DNA from: Phycisphaerales bacterium
GTDB taxonomy: Bacteria; Planctomycetota; Phycisphaerae; Phycisphaerales; UBA1924
Direction: 5' to 3'
Length of the DNA stretch: 64,000 nt
NCBI GenBank assembly: GCA_029260515.1
Contig: JAJDDC010000040.1
Coordinates: forward strand, 248,001 to 312,000
Within the stretch, counting starts at the first letter, position 1; each line of letters starts with the position of its first letter. This document shows positions 8,058-17,150 of this stretch, one piece after another. Under the pieces are notes generated by a model that made no database searches, was not told the DNA's origin, and saw nothing but the letters and a program-made list of their open reading frames with translations. Position numbers and translations under genes: made by a program.

Positions 8058-9794
8058 TTATCGGCCGAGCACGAGCAGCTGCTGCATCAGCTCGTCCGCG
8101 GTCTGAATGATCCGGGTGTTGGCGGAGTATCCGGTCTGGGTGAGGATGAGCTCGATGAACTCCTGGCCAAGGTCCACGTTGGAGAGCTCGAGGGCGCCCG
8201 AGATGATCCGCCCGGTGTTGAGGACGCCCGGGGTGGCGATGATCGCGGGCCCGGAGTTCGCGCCGACGGTAAACGCCGAGTCGCCCGCGTCGATGAGACC
8301 CGCCTCGTTGGTGAACGTCGCCATGACGAGCTGGCCGAGGTTTCGGAGGGCGCCGTTGGAGAAGATGCCCGAGATGATGCCGTCCTCGCCGATGCTGAAC
8401 GAGTCGAGCGTGCCCGGGGGCAGACCGTCGCGGTAGACATTCACGAGTGTCGAGGGCTCGTCGGCCAACGCCGTCGTCCGCCCGGCGTCGCCCTCCAGAT
8501 GCAGCTCGAAGCTCAGGGGGGACTCGGCGCCCGTGCTGACGCGGTCGATCGTCAGGCTGATGGGGATATCGCTCACGAGCTGGCCCGAGCTGTCGAACTC
8601 GACCGTGCCGTCCGCGATCCGCAGGTCCAGGTCGGTGTCGTCGGCAGAGTCCACCATGTACCGCCAGGTGGTGCCGCCGGTCGCGCCCTTGGCCTCGAGG
8701 ACCATGGTCACATCCACGCTCACCTGTGCCCCCAGCGAGTCGAATATGACGATCGTCGTGCGGACGCTCTCGCCGTCGGCGGCGGCCTGCTTGTCGGGCA
8801 CGAACGGCAGGTTGATCTGCACGCCGGCGCTGTCCTGGAGCTGGATGTCGCCCGCGTCGATCGCGATGTCCGCCTCGCCTCCCGCGTTGCCGATGATCGT
8901 GATGATGCCCGTCGCGGGATCGACCGTGACGCCGGGGGTGTTGCCGTCCGGGTTGGGCATGCCGGTGTCGTGGATGCCCAACGCCTCGACGAGGAAGTCC
9001 ATGTAGTCCTGGACCGTCTCGGCGCCCGTGAGCGTGAACTCGGCGTCGGGCAGCTGCTTGCCCCCCTTCTCGGCGCCCGTGAGCAGGATCGTCTGGCCCG
9101 TCGCGAACAGAGGCGTGCCCGGATTGTCCGGGTCGTCGATGTCGGTCAGGAGCGTGCCCGCGGTGATGGGCGTGCCGCCGGAGATTGTCGTGAAGCCGGC
9201 GTTGGTCGAGTCTGCGGTCAGGTCGAGGATCGTGCCCTGCGTCGGAAGGTCGCCCGAGGCATCGAGGTTGCCCGCGAGCAGCGACTCGCTGGTCGCCTCG
9301 GCGATCGTCTGGCTGCCAAGCGGGATATTCACATCGGTGAGCTGGCCCTCGACGATGTTGAAGTTCTCGTCCACGCCGTAGCCCTGGAGCTTGCCGCCGT
9401 CGAGGTTGACCAGATTGTTTTCGAGGTCCTGGCGGAACGATCCGGCCCTGGTGTAGTAGGTTTTGCCGTCGCGTTCGACGACGAAGAACCCCGCGCCGTC
9501 GATCGCCAGGTCGCGGGGGTCGCCGGTGGGCGAGAATCCACCAGAGTTGAAGTTGCGGACAACGCCCGCGATACCGACGCCAAGGCCGACCTGGACGGGG
9601 TTGGTGCCGCCCGCGAACACGCCCGGGGACGAGCCGAGCCGGAAGTCGCGTGTGATGCTGGACTGGAAGAGCATCCGCGAGCTCTTGAATGCGGTGGTGT
9701 TGGTGTTGGCGATGTTGTTGCCGATGACGTCGAGCTTGCGGGCGTGGACGCTCAGACCGGAAAGTCCCGTGAACAATGCTGTGTAGGAGGCCAT
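8058..9794 (-). CDS. flgE: Flagellar hook protein FlgE
   Basis: FlgE subunits form the hook, the universal joint between rod and filament. From the ATG at 9794 (AGGAAG six to seven bases upstream) it has 578 residues. The N-terminal rod-family motif is LDVIGNNIANTNTTAFKSSR (residues about 20-40). The middle holds the variable hook domains D1/D2, rich in Gly, Thr and Asp. The C-terminal coiled rod motif is LSNVDLGQEFIELILTQTGY, ending in LLVLGR. The length exceeds the 400-residue enteric FlgE, as often seen outside proteobacteria. Confidence 0.94.
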   Translation of the reverse strand: MASYTALFTGLSGLSVHARKLDVIGNNIANTNTTAFKSSRMLFQSSITRDFRLGSSPGVFAGGTNPVQVGLGVGIAGVVRNFNSGGFSPTGDPRDLAIDGAGFFVVERDGKTYYTRAGSFRQDLENNLVNLDGGKLQGYGVDENFNIVEGQLTDVNIPLGSQTIAEATSESLLAGNLDASGDLPTQGTILDLTADSTNAGFTTISGGTPITAGTLLTDIDDPDNPGTPLFATGQTILLTGAEKGGKQLPDAEFTLTGAETVQDYMDFLVEALGIHDTGMPNPDGNTPGVTVDPATGIITIIGNAGGEADIAIDAGDIQLQDSAGVQINLPFVPDKQAAADGESVRTTIVIFDSLGAQVSVDVTMVLEAKGATGGTTWRYMVDSADDTDLDLRIADGTVEFDSSGQLVSDIPISLTIDRVSTGAESPLSFELHLEGDAGRTTALADEPSTLVNVYRDGLPPGTLDSFSIGEDGIISGIFSNGALRNLGQLVMATFTNEAGLIDAGDSAFTVGANSGPAIIATPGVLNTGRIISGALELSNVDLGQEFIELILTQTGYSANTRIIQTADELMQQLLVLGR

Positions 9795-9828
9795 GTGCTC
9801 TTCCTTGTCTCGCCGTGCTCGGCGTCGA

Positions 9829-10329
9829 TCATCGATTCGAGTGTTGTGTGCCGCCCCGCCTGCCGTCGATCCGCGCCAGCGCCTCGAGCAGCGAGGCGTT
9901 GCCGATCGACCCCGGACGCGCCGCCGCGCCCCCGTCGCCCTCGTCATCGCCCGAGCCCGCCCGGACGACCGCGTCGATCCCGCTCAGAACCCCCGCGGAC
10001 GCGAGGTCTGGCGTGTCCACGACCTGGCGCCCGATCACGTCAAGCAGCAAAGTCATGTCGTCGAGCAGGACGAGGGCGTTGGCCGCCCCGACGCTCTCGG
10101 CCCGGTCCGCCGCGGCCGACAACGCCGATTCCTGCGCCGGGGTGAGCGCCAGCTCGATCCCGGGCGCGACCGCGACGGGCACGTCGGTCCGCATCTCACC
10201 CTTGCACGCCTGATCGAGCATGTGCGCGAAGCCCGCGTCCGAGGCCCGCGTGACCGGCGCGGGCTGATCGGCGCCTACCGGTCGGATGCCCGCGCCCAGC
10301 GCCCGGAGCATTTCTGCGCCGCCGCTCAT
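9829..10329 (-). CDS. TIGR02530-type flagellar operon protein
   Basis: This 166-residue protein sits between flgD and flgE, the place where Firmicutes-type operons carry the TIGR02530 'flagellar operon protein'. It keeps that family's core: a helix LTPAQESALSAAADRAESVG followed by ANALVLLDDMTLLLDVIGRQ and VVDTPD. The function is not firmly known; the position suggests hook assembly or export. The last 45 residues are a disordered Gly/Asp-rich tail. The start overlaps the flgD stop as ATGA, so the two are probably translated together. Confidence 0.8.
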   Translation of the reverse strand: MSGGAEMLRALGAGIRPVGADQPAPVTRASDAGFAHMLDQACKGEMRTDVPVAVAPGIELALTPAQESALSAAADRAESVGAANALVLLDDMTLLLDVIGRQVVDTPDLASAGVLSGIDAVVRAGSGDDEGDGGAAARPGSIGNASLLEALARIDGRRGGTQHSNR

Positions 10330-10904
10330 CGGGGCGACCCACGGTACGGGTGGGGCTTGCGCTCTTCGCTCTGGGTGTCGTCGCCGCCGTCGGTATCGCC
10401 GTTGTCGCCGCCCAGGTTCTTGGAGATGTACTCCGGGTCGTCACCCGGGATATCGGGGTCCGGCTCGTCGTCGTCGGGCACGTCGGGGTCATCGCCCAGC
10501 GGGCCGAGCACCTCTTCGACCCAGGCGAAGGGGATCCGCGAGCCGTCGAACATGTTGAGCACGGGCCCGTCGGCGGTGTTGGAGACCGACACGACCAAAT
10601 CGATGACACGCGTGCCCGCGAGGGTCACGCCCCCCACGACCTGCCCGACGAGCGTCGCCGCGGCCGCGAACTCGTTCTGCTTGACCAGCGAGCTGAGCTT
10701 GCTCTCGAGATTCAGGTCGGCCTGGATCGAGCGGAGGCTGGCGAGCTGATCGACCATCGCCTTGGAGTCCGCAGGCTCGAACGGGTCCTGGTTCGAGAGC
10801 TCGGCGAACATGATCTGGATGAACTCTTGTGTGGTCAGGTCGGCGAAGCCGTCCACGCCGGGCACGGTGCTCGTGCCCCCGATCGATCCGATCGCGCTCA
10901 TCAT
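10326..10904 (-). CDS. flgD: Flagellar hook assembly protein FlgD
   Basis: FlgD is the hook cap needed for hook polymerisation. The 192-residue protein keeps the conserved N-terminal part: LTTQEFIQIMFAELSNQDPF, followed by MVDQLASLRSIQADLNLESKL and a middle segment AAAATLVGQVV. The usual C-terminal beta domains are replaced by a very acidic Asp/Pro/Gly-rich tail (from about residue 135). This resembles the short FlgD proteins of Firmicutes rather than the 230-residue enteric form. There is a double ATG at the start; either could be used. Confidence 0.9.
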   Translation of the reverse strand: MMSAIGSIGGTSTVPGVDGFADLTTQEFIQIMFAELSNQDPFEPADSKAMVDQLASLRSIQADLNLESKLSSLVKQNEFAAAATLVGQVVGGVTLAGTRVIDLVVSVSNTADGPVLNMFDGSRIPFAWVEEVLGPLGDDPDVPDDDEPDPDIPGDDPEYISKNLGGDNGDTDGGDDTQSEERKPHPYRGSPR

Positions 10905-10949
10905 CGCCCCCGGCGCATGCGACAGCGCCGCGTGAAGAACCCCGCCCGC

Positions 10950-12797
10950 CTACGCGAGCGTGTCGAGCCCGAGGAACCCGCCCGGGGCCGACGCCCCGCC
11001 CGCGAGAACCGCTTCGCCCTGTCCCTCGGCCACGCCTCCGGCGCTGCGCCGATCATGTTGGTCCGCCCGCGACTCGCCTCCGGCGTTGTCGCCCGATCGG
11101 CCTCCGTGCCGCTGATCACCCGGGCTCCGCCCGTCCTCACCCGAATCCATCGGGCGCTGGGGTGGCTCCTCGCCCCGTGTCCGCGGATCCTCCGCGCGTG
11201 CGTGGGACGCGTCCCGCGCCCGGCCCGACTCGTCCTCGACGCTCAGCCGCTCGACGCGCACGCCGTGCTGCTCGAGGGTCGCCTTGAGCGAGTCGAGATT
11301 GTTCGAGAGCAACTCGCGTGCCTCGGCGCTCCCCGCCCTGAAACTCGCGTTCACGCCCCCGCCCTCGAGGCGGAGATGAATCTTCAGCTCGCCCAGGGAT
11401 TGCGGCGTGAGGCGAAGCGTCAGCGACCCGCCCTTCTGGCGCAGGACCGACGCGACACCGCGCGAGACCTGCGCCATCATGCGGCGTGCGGCCTCGCCCG
11501 AATCCGGGCGCGCCCCCGCCGTCGGCTTGGGCGCCAGCTTCGAGGCATCGATCCCCCCCGCCTTGGTCACGCCCTTCGTGTCGCCGATGTTCGGCGTGCT
11601 CTGGGGGGTGACGCGAAACGTCGGCGCATCGCCGACCACCGGCGCCGACGGTGCGCTGACGCGAGCGTCCTTCGACGCTCCCGGCTGGCTCTGGCCCCCG
11701 GGGCGACCCTCGCCGTCGCTGTTATGGCTCGTGTCCGCGCCGTTGGGGTTCACGCCCCCGGGCGCGGCCTGCGCGCGTGCCTCGCCCGAGACCGCCCGCC
11801 CGCCATCGCTGTTGTTCGTCGCGGGCGGGATGGGGGCGCCGTCAACCCGCGGCGGCGCCAGCTCGTCGGCGTCCGCGTCGATGACCCAGCGGGACGCCGG
11901 GCCGTTGTCCGAGAGCCGCTGCTCGGCGATGGCCGCCCGCTGCACGCCCGACCCGCCTGGTTCACCGAGATCGCCCGGGATGGTGCGAGACGGCGTCGAG
12001 AGTCTCTGGGCGGCCAGTTCGTCGAGGTCGATCCGCGCGGGTTGCTTGACCTCGTCGCGGACCGCGTCGTCGAGACGGAGGCGTGTCTGCGCGTCGGTCG
12101 GGGGCGCCGGTGTCTGCGAGACGTGCGCCGCCCGCGCGTCGCGCTTGGCGTCGATCGGCGTCGCGGTCGCATCAACCTCGATCGTCGGCGTACGCGGCAC
12201 GTCCGGGGTTGCGCCGCCCGCGTCCGGGCCCGCCCCCGGCTCCCCGAACTCCACCGGCGTCGGCCCGAAGACGCCGGCCTGGTCGCCCGTGTTCGCCCCC
12301 TGGGCGCCTCCGGGCGAACCGACCTCGGGGTCGGGCATGACGTGATCCGCGTCGATCTGGCCCGGCCCGGCGCCGGCGTCGGTGCCGACGCCGCCCTCGC
12401 CCTTGCCCGCCTGTGTCTTGCGGTCCTCGTGCTCGCTCCCGTCGCCAGGGCCATCGGACGCGTCGGGCCTCGTGGGCTCGGGGTCGATCGGGGCGCCCTC
12501 GTCGTTCTCCGGCGTGACGCCAGAATCGACCCCGACGCCGCCGTTGTCGGTCTGGTCGGCCTCGCCGTGATTGTGCGATGGCTCGCCCTCGCCGGGACGG
12601 TCGATCTCGTCCGGCTTGCCGTGGTGCTCAGACGGCGTGCCCAACCCCGTTCGCTCGCCCGCCTCGTACAAAGCCGCGTCGAATCGGCGCGGCTCCGGCG
12701 CGTCGATCCGTGCGCCTTTCGGCGACAGTTGCGCCCCGAGAATCTGGGCCGCGGCTCGGACGGGCACGGGTTGGATCAGCTGGATGCCTGTTGTCAC
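10950..12797 (-). CDS. fliK: Flagellar hook-length control protein FliK
   Basis: FliK acts as the molecular ruler and triggers the FlhB switch. The 615-residue protein has a very long disordered Pro/Ala/Asp-rich N-terminal region (to about residue 420). The C-terminal FliK domain follows, with VLRQKGGSLTLRLTPQSLGE, LKIHLRLEGGGVNASFRAGS and LKATLEQHGVRVERLSVE. A second disordered tail follows. The GTG start overlaps the stop of the upstream MotE-like gene (GTGA). The position between the MotE-like gene and flgD is canonical. Confidence 0.92.
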   Translation of the reverse strand: MTTGIQLIQPVPVRAAAQILGAQLSPKGARIDAPEPRRFDAALYEAGERTGLGTPSEHHGKPDEIDRPGEGEPSHNHGEADQTDNGGVGVDSGVTPENDEGAPIDPEPTRPDASDGPGDGSEHEDRKTQAGKGEGGVGTDAGAGPGQIDADHVMPDPEVGSPGGAQGANTGDQAGVFGPTPVEFGEPGAGPDAGGATPDVPRTPTIEVDATATPIDAKRDARAAHVSQTPAPPTDAQTRLRLDDAVRDEVKQPARIDLDELAAQRLSTPSRTIPGDLGEPGGSGVQRAAIAEQRLSDNGPASRWVIDADADELAPPRVDGAPIPPATNNSDGGRAVSGEARAQAAPGGVNPNGADTSHNSDGEGRPGGQSQPGASKDARVSAPSAPVVGDAPTFRVTPQSTPNIGDTKGVTKAGGIDASKLAPKPTAGARPDSGEAARRMMAQVSRGVASVLRQKGGSLTLRLTPQSLGELKIHLRLEGGGVNASFRAGSAEARELLSNNLDSLKATLEQHGVRVERLSVEDESGRARDASHARAEDPRTRGEEPPQRPMDSGEDGRSPGDQRHGGRSGDNAGGESRADQHDRRSAGGVAEGQGEAVLAGGASAPGGFLGLDTLA

Positions 12798-13486
12798 GGA
12801 CTGTTTTCCTCAGGACCGGGGGGCTCGACGCCCCTTGTCCTGAGGTCTTCAAGCAACTCGGCTGCCAGAGCCTCCTCGCCGTCGGAGATAAACTCGCCGA
12901 ACAGCTTGGTCCGCTTGCGTTCGTCCATCGCGTTGAGGTAGGACACGACCTGCTCGCGTTTGCCCGCCGCGAGCAGTGCCATCACCGCCGACTTCGCCTG
13001 GTCCGCCTTCACGCCTTCCAAGAGCGACAACGACTTTTTGAACTGAACGTCGCCCTCGATCTCTCGCAGACGTGCGAGCATCGATTCGAACGCGTCCTTG
13101 CGGGTCTGGAACTCGTCGCGCTCCGCCTCCAGGATCGCTCGGTCCCGTGCCAGCGACGCCCGGAGCTGGGCGATCTGCTTCTCCAACTCCCGGCGGCGCA
13201 GCTCGATGATCTCCGCCCCCTGCCCGACCAGCTCGAGCGACTCCTCGAAGTTCACTGGCCTGACCATGAGCTCGGGCTCCTCGGGCTCGGCGGCCGCCGC
13301 GGCCTCCTCTTCGAGCCGCGCGTCCCGGTCCGTGACCGTCTCAGAAAACAACCCGCGGACCTCGCGGACCCGCCGCGCGTCCAGGCGGTCGCCCGTCATG
13401 AGCCAGGCGCCCAGGCCCGCGACCGCCCCCAGGTTCAGGATGGCGACGATGCTGATCGCCGACACGAGCGTCCGGATCATCTTCAT
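12794..13486 (-). CDS. MotE/YlxF-like flagellar chaperone protein
   Basis: This 230-residue protein has an N-terminal membrane anchor (residues about 5-30). It has a coiled-coil segment around residues 90-160 (LRRRELEKQIAQLRASLARD and following) and a C-terminal helical part, LLEGVKADQAKSAVMALLAAGKRE, that resembles the MgtE intracellular N domain. That layout and the place between fliJ and fliK match the MotE/YlxF proteins, periplasmic chaperones that stabilise FliL/Mot components in other bacteria. The ATG at 13486 fits the AGGGAGG best; a GTG one codon earlier overlaps the fliJ stop. The assignment rests on architecture and synteny. Confidence 0.7.
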   Translation of the reverse strand: MKMIRTLVSAISIVAILNLGAVAGLGAWLMTGDRLDARRVREVRGLFSETVTDRDARLEEEAAAAAEPEEPELMVRPVNFEESLELVGQGAEIIELRRRELEKQIAQLRASLARDRAILEAERDEFQTRKDAFESMLARLREIEGDVQFKKSLSLLEGVKADQAKSAVMALLAAGKREQVVSYLNAMDERKRTKLFGEFISDGEEALAAELLEDLRTRGVEPPGPEENSP

Positions 13487-13938
13487 CACGACGCCTCCCT
13501 GCGCGAACGCATCACGCTCATGTCATCAAGCTCGCGATCTTCGCGCCGCGAGAGTTCGTCTGCCCACTGGGCCCGGCGCCGATCACGGAGCATCTCGACG
13601 CTCTTGCGCCGCTTGGACGCCTCGAGCAGCGCCGTGCGTGCGCCGATCAGCTGTTTGTGCACACCTGCGAGGCGGAGGACCGCCCGCTGCGCACGCGACA
13701 TCTCGCGCAGCGACACCGACGCCTGCATCCGAGCGCCCCGCAGGTCCACGCGTTGCCCCGCGCCGAGCAGGTCCCGCAGGTCCGAGCGTTCCTGGTCCAT
13801 CGCGCGACGGCACGACCGGATCTCGTCCTCGATCGCGAGCCGCTCGCGTTCGAGTTCCGCGACCTTGCGCATCTGCTCGCGTTCCTCGCGCCGGCGCTGT
13901 TCGAGGACCGGGTCGAGCTTGAACACAAACCTGGCCAT
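13486..13938 (-). CDS. fliJ: Flagellar export chaperone FliJ
   Basis: FliJ is the coiled-coil stalk of the export ATPase. The 150-residue protein begins MARFVFKLDPVLEQRRREE, a typical FliJ opening (F-x-F-x-L-x-x-V-L). It then consists almost wholly of charged helix with an overall high Arg/Glu content, as expected for an antiparallel coiled coil. The ATG at 13938 has GGAGG seven bases upstream and lies three bases after the fliI stop. Confidence 0.88.
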   Translation of the reverse strand: MARFVFKLDPVLEQRRREEREQMRKVAELERERLAIEDEIRSCRRAMDQERSDLRDLLGAGQRVDLRGARMQASVSLREMSRAQRAVLRLAGVHKQLIGARTALLEASKRRKSVEMLRDRRRAQWADELSRREDRELDDMSVMRSRREAS

Positions 13939-13941
13939 GGG

Positions 13942-15330
13942 TCAGCCTCCGCCCCCGCGCTGCTGGGCCTGCTGCTGGGCGGCTGCGGGACGCTGCTGGC
14001 GGCGCGCCTGCACCAACTCGGCGCCCTGCGTCGCCAACCGCACGAACAGCGATCGCGCCTGGGCGAAGTCGGGGTGTTCGTCCACGCCCTGCTGGAGCAG
14101 CGCGTTGATGGGGTCGAGCAGGTCGATCGCGGTGTCCGCGACCGGGTCCGAGCCCGCGACGTAAGCGCCGATCTGCACGAGCTCCTCGATCTTCTTGTGC
14201 GCCGCGAGCAGCGAGACGATCTGGCGCCGCGCGGCCATGTGCTGACCCTCGCTCACGTCGTCGGCGACCCGCGAGACCGAATCCAGGGGGTCGATCGCGG
14301 GGTAGTGCCCCTTGCGGGCCAGCTCGCGCGACAGGATCACGTGCCCGTCGAGGATGCCGCGGGCCGCGTCCGCGATCGGCTCGGTCATGTCGTCGCCCTC
14401 GACGAGGACCGCGTACATCCCGGTCACCGACCCACCGCCCGCCTCGCCCCGCACCGCGCCCGCACGCTCGAGCAGCTGCGCCAGCTCCGCGAAGACGCTG
14501 GGCGTGTACCCCTTGCTCGCGGGCGGCTCGCCCACCGAGAGCCCGATCTGACGCTGCGCGTGCGCGAACCGCGTCACCGAGTCCATGATCAGCATCACGT
14601 GCTGGCCAAGCTCGCGGAAGTACTCGGCGACCGTGCACGCGTACCGCGCCGCCCGCACGCGCAGCACGGGCGACTCGTCGCCCGTCGCGACCACGACCAC
14701 GGACCTGGCCAGGCCCTCGGCGCCCAGCGCAACCTCGAGGAAGTCACGGACCTCGCGCCCGCGCTCGCCGATCAGGGCGATGACGTTGACGTCCGCGGAC
14801 GTGTGCCTGGCGATCTGGGCGAGCAGCGTGCTCTTGCCCACGCCCGGGCCCGCGAAGACGCCCATCCGCTGGCCGCGGCCCACGGGCGTCATCAGATCGA
14901 GGGCACGCACGCCGGTGAGCACCGCCATCTCGATCCGCTCGCGGTCCATCGGGCTCAAAGGCTCGGGGTCGATCGGTCGGGCGAAGGCCTCGTGCACCGG
15001 GCCGGCGCCGTCGATCGGACGACCGAGCCCGTCCACGACACGTCCGAGCAGGCGCGGTCCGACGGGCGCGACAGACGCCGCGTGCTCGCCGACGACGGCC
15101 TCGCCCGAGCGGATGCCCCCGGTCTTGCCCAGGAGCATCACGATCGCCTTGTCGCGCTCGAAGCCAACGACCTCGCCCAGCGTCGCGTCGCCGACACGCA
15201 CGAGGGCGCCGGTGGGCAGGGGCAGGTCATCGACGAGCAGGGTCAGACCCCGCAGCGCCGCGACGCGCCCGGTCACCCGGATCGGGCGGGCCCGGGCCAC
15301 CGACTCGATCTCTGGGGCGAGCACGCTCAC
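13942..15330 (-). CDS. fliI: Flagellum-specific ATPase FliI
   Basis: FliI is the hexameric ATPase that energises early steps of flagellar export. The 462-residue protein carries Walker A GPGVGKST, a Walker B region VMLIMDSVTRFA, and the FliI/F1-beta hallmarks RQIGLSVGEPPASKGYTPSV and DGHVILSRELARKGHYPAID. The GTG at 15330 overlaps the fliH stop (GTGA) and has GGAGG four bases upstream; a second GTG two codons on is possible. Longer open sequence upstream belongs to fliH in another phase. The Gln/Arg-rich tail (last 20 residues) is low complexity. Confidence 0.95.
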   Translation of the reverse strand: MSVLAPEIESVARARPIRVTGRVAALRGLTLLVDDLPLPTGALVRVGDATLGEVVGFERDKAIVMLLGKTGGIRSGEAVVGEHAASVAPVGPRLLGRVVDGLGRPIDGAGPVHEAFARPIDPEPLSPMDRERIEMAVLTGVRALDLMTPVGRGQRMGVFAGPGVGKSTLLAQIARHTSADVNVIALIGERGREVRDFLEVALGAEGLARSVVVVATGDESPVLRVRAARYACTVAEYFRELGQHVMLIMDSVTRFAHAQRQIGLSVGEPPASKGYTPSVFAELAQLLERAGAVRGEAGGGSVTGMYAVLVEGDDMTEPIADAARGILDGHVILSRELARKGHYPAIDPLDSVSRVADDVSEGQHMAARRQIVSLLAAHKKIEELVQIGAYVAGSDPVADTAIDLLDPINALLQQGVDEHPDFAQARSLFVRLATQGAELVQARRQQRPAAAQQQAQQRGGGG

Positions 15331-16085
15331 GCCGCCTCCGCCCCGGGCGGGTCCAGGCGCCCGGCGGGTTCCCCGGGCGCCAACGCGTCCTCCGGGAGCA
15401 GGTCGCGGACGATGCTTCCGAGCTGGACCGCGATCGACGCGTCGATCCCACCGCCCTCGTCGGTGCGCACGGTGCACGACCCCCGATCCAGCAAGGGGTC
15501 TGTCTCGATCTCGATGTGCTCGGCCTTGTCGAACCTGGCGAGCAGCGCCGGCGCCGCCTCGCGGGCCAGCGCCTCGTCCTCCGGGTGGACCGCGACGCGC
15601 GCCCGCGTGCGCCGCGAGAGCAACCCCAGCGCCTCGCCCATCTGCGCCTGCACGACCGACGGGTCGTGCTCGACCGCCCGCTTGATGACACGCTCGGCGA
15701 TCAGCACCGCAAGGCGGATCACATCGGTCCGCGCCTCGACGAGCATCGCGTCGCGGGCGTGGGTGAACTCGTCGAGGACGGCGCCCCACACGGCGTCGAA
15801 GGCCGCGAGCTTCTCACGCCACTCGCCCAGCGCCGCCTCGCGCCCCTCGGCCCGCCCCGCGTCGAGCCCCTCGGCGTGCCCGGCCTCGCGCCCCTCGGCG
15901 TGCCCCTCGTCGCGGGCGCCCGAGATCAGCAGCTCACGCTCGGCGCGCGCCTCGGAGAGGATCTTGTCCGCCTCGCGCCGCGCCTGCTCGAGAACCGCGG
16001 CGCCGCGCACGCCCAGGTCGTGGAGGTCGAGCACAACCGCGTCACGCGTCATGCTCTGTGCGTCGGCCCGTCTGATCAGCCCCAT
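15327..16085 (-). CDS. fliH: Flagellar export ATPase regulator FliH
   Basis: FliH binds FliI and tethers it to FliN on the C-ring. The 252-residue protein shows the FliH architecture: a helix with Ala/Glu/Arg repeats, then a glycine-repeat region (HAEGREAGHAEGLDAGRAEG) of the G-x-x-x-G type at about residues 62-81, then the C-terminal ATPase-stator-like domain. That domain has VIRLAVLIAERVIKRAVEHD and ARVAVHPEDEAL. It lies between fliG (16-base gap) and fliI (overlap). Confidence 0.9.
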   Translation of the reverse strand: MGLIRRADAQSMTRDAVVLDLHDLGVRGAAVLEQARREADKILSEARAERELLISGARDEGHAEGREAGHAEGLDAGRAEGREAALGEWREKLAAFDAVWGAVLDEFTHARDAMLVEARTDVIRLAVLIAERVIKRAVEHDPSVVQAQMGEALGLLSRRTRARVAVHPEDEALAREAAPALLARFDKAEHIEIETDPLLDRGSCTVRTDEGGGIDASIAVQLGSIVRDLLPEDALAPGEPAGRLDPPGAEAA

Positions 16086-16100
16086 CGCGTTCGCTCCCGG

Positions 16101-17141
16101 CTAGACGATGAGGTCCGAGTCCCCGCCGCGCCCCTGGATCACGACGTCGCCCGCGTCCTCGAGGCGCCGGACGATGTCCACGATCCGCTGCTGCGCCGAC
16201 TCCACGTCCGCGACGCGGACCGGGCCCATGTACTCCATGTCCTCCTTGATCAGGCTCGCGGCCCGCTCGGACATGTTCGTGAAGATCTTCTCCTGCAGCT
16301 CCGGCGAGGCCGTCTTGAGCGCCAGCGCAAGCTCGTCGTTCTCGACCTCCTTGAGCACCGACTGGATCCCCTTGTCGTTGACCAGCAGGATGTCCTCGAA
16401 GACGAACATGAGCCTGCGGATCTGCTCGACAAGGTCCGGGTCCTCGGCCTCGAGGCCCTCCATGATCGACTTCTCCGTCGCCCGGTCGGCAAGGTTGAGC
16501 ACCTCCGCGACCGTCGGCACGCCGCCAGCCTTCTCCATCGACTGCGTGAGCATGTTGCTCAGACGCGACTCGAGCCCCCGCTCGACCTCCCGGATCACCT
16601 CCGGGTTGGTCTGCTCCATGTTCGCGATCCGCTTGATCACCTCGATCTGCTTCTGCAGGGGCAGGCCCGCCATGATCTCCGCCGCCTTGTGATACGGCAG
16701 ATGGCACGTGATCAACGCGATCGTCTGCGGGTGCTCGTCCTGGATGAACGTCAGCAGGTTCTCAGACTCGGCGCGCTGCAGGAACGCGAAGGGCGTCTTC
16801 TGCACCTGCGTCTGTATGTGCGAGAGCACACGGTCGGCCTGCGCCGGGTCCAGCGAGTCCTCCAGGACCCGCTTGGCGTAGTCCAGATTGCCCTCGCTCG
16901 CCCCGGTCGCGGCGAGCGACATCGAGTAGAACTCCTCGATGACCGCCGAGCGAAGGTTCTCGGAAACACGCCCGAGACTCGCCAGCTCGCGCGTGACCTC
17001 CTCGAGCTGCTCGGTGGGCATCCGGCGCAGCACCCCCGCCGCCCCCTCCTCGCCGACCGCGAGCAGCAGGATCGCCGCCTTGGAGATCCCCTCCAGCTCG
17101 CTCGGCGTCATCGGCAGCGGTTCGTGTGGCTTGCGTGGCAC
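16101..17141 (-). CDS. fliG: Flagellar motor switch protein FliG
   Basis: FliG is the C-ring protein that contacts the stator and generates torque. The 346-residue protein has the conserved N-terminal segment SKAAILLLAVGEEGAAGVLR and the central QTIALITCHLPYHKAAEIM (EHPQT-type motif). Its C-terminal domain is charged, with LVEQIRRLMFVFEDILLVND and ALKTASPELQEKIFTNMSER. The GTG at 17141 is nine bases after the fliF stop; an in-frame ATG at 17111 is the alternative start. Confidence 0.96.
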   Translation of the reverse strand: MPRKPHEPLPMTPSELEGISKAAILLLAVGEEGAAGVLRRMPTEQLEEVTRELASLGRVSENLRSAVIEEFYSMSLAATGASEGNLDYAKRVLEDSLDPAQADRVLSHIQTQVQKTPFAFLQRAESENLLTFIQDEHPQTIALITCHLPYHKAAEIMAGLPLQKQIEVIKRIANMEQTNPEVIREVERGLESRLSNMLTQSMEKAGGVPTVAEVLNLADRATEKSIMEGLEAEDPDLVEQIRRLMFVFEDILLVNDKGIQSVLKEVENDELALALKTASPELQEKIFTNMSERAASLIKEDMEYMGPVRVADVESAQQRIVDIVRRLEDAGDVVIQGRGGDSDLIV

Positions 17142-17150
17142 GTCCTGGTC

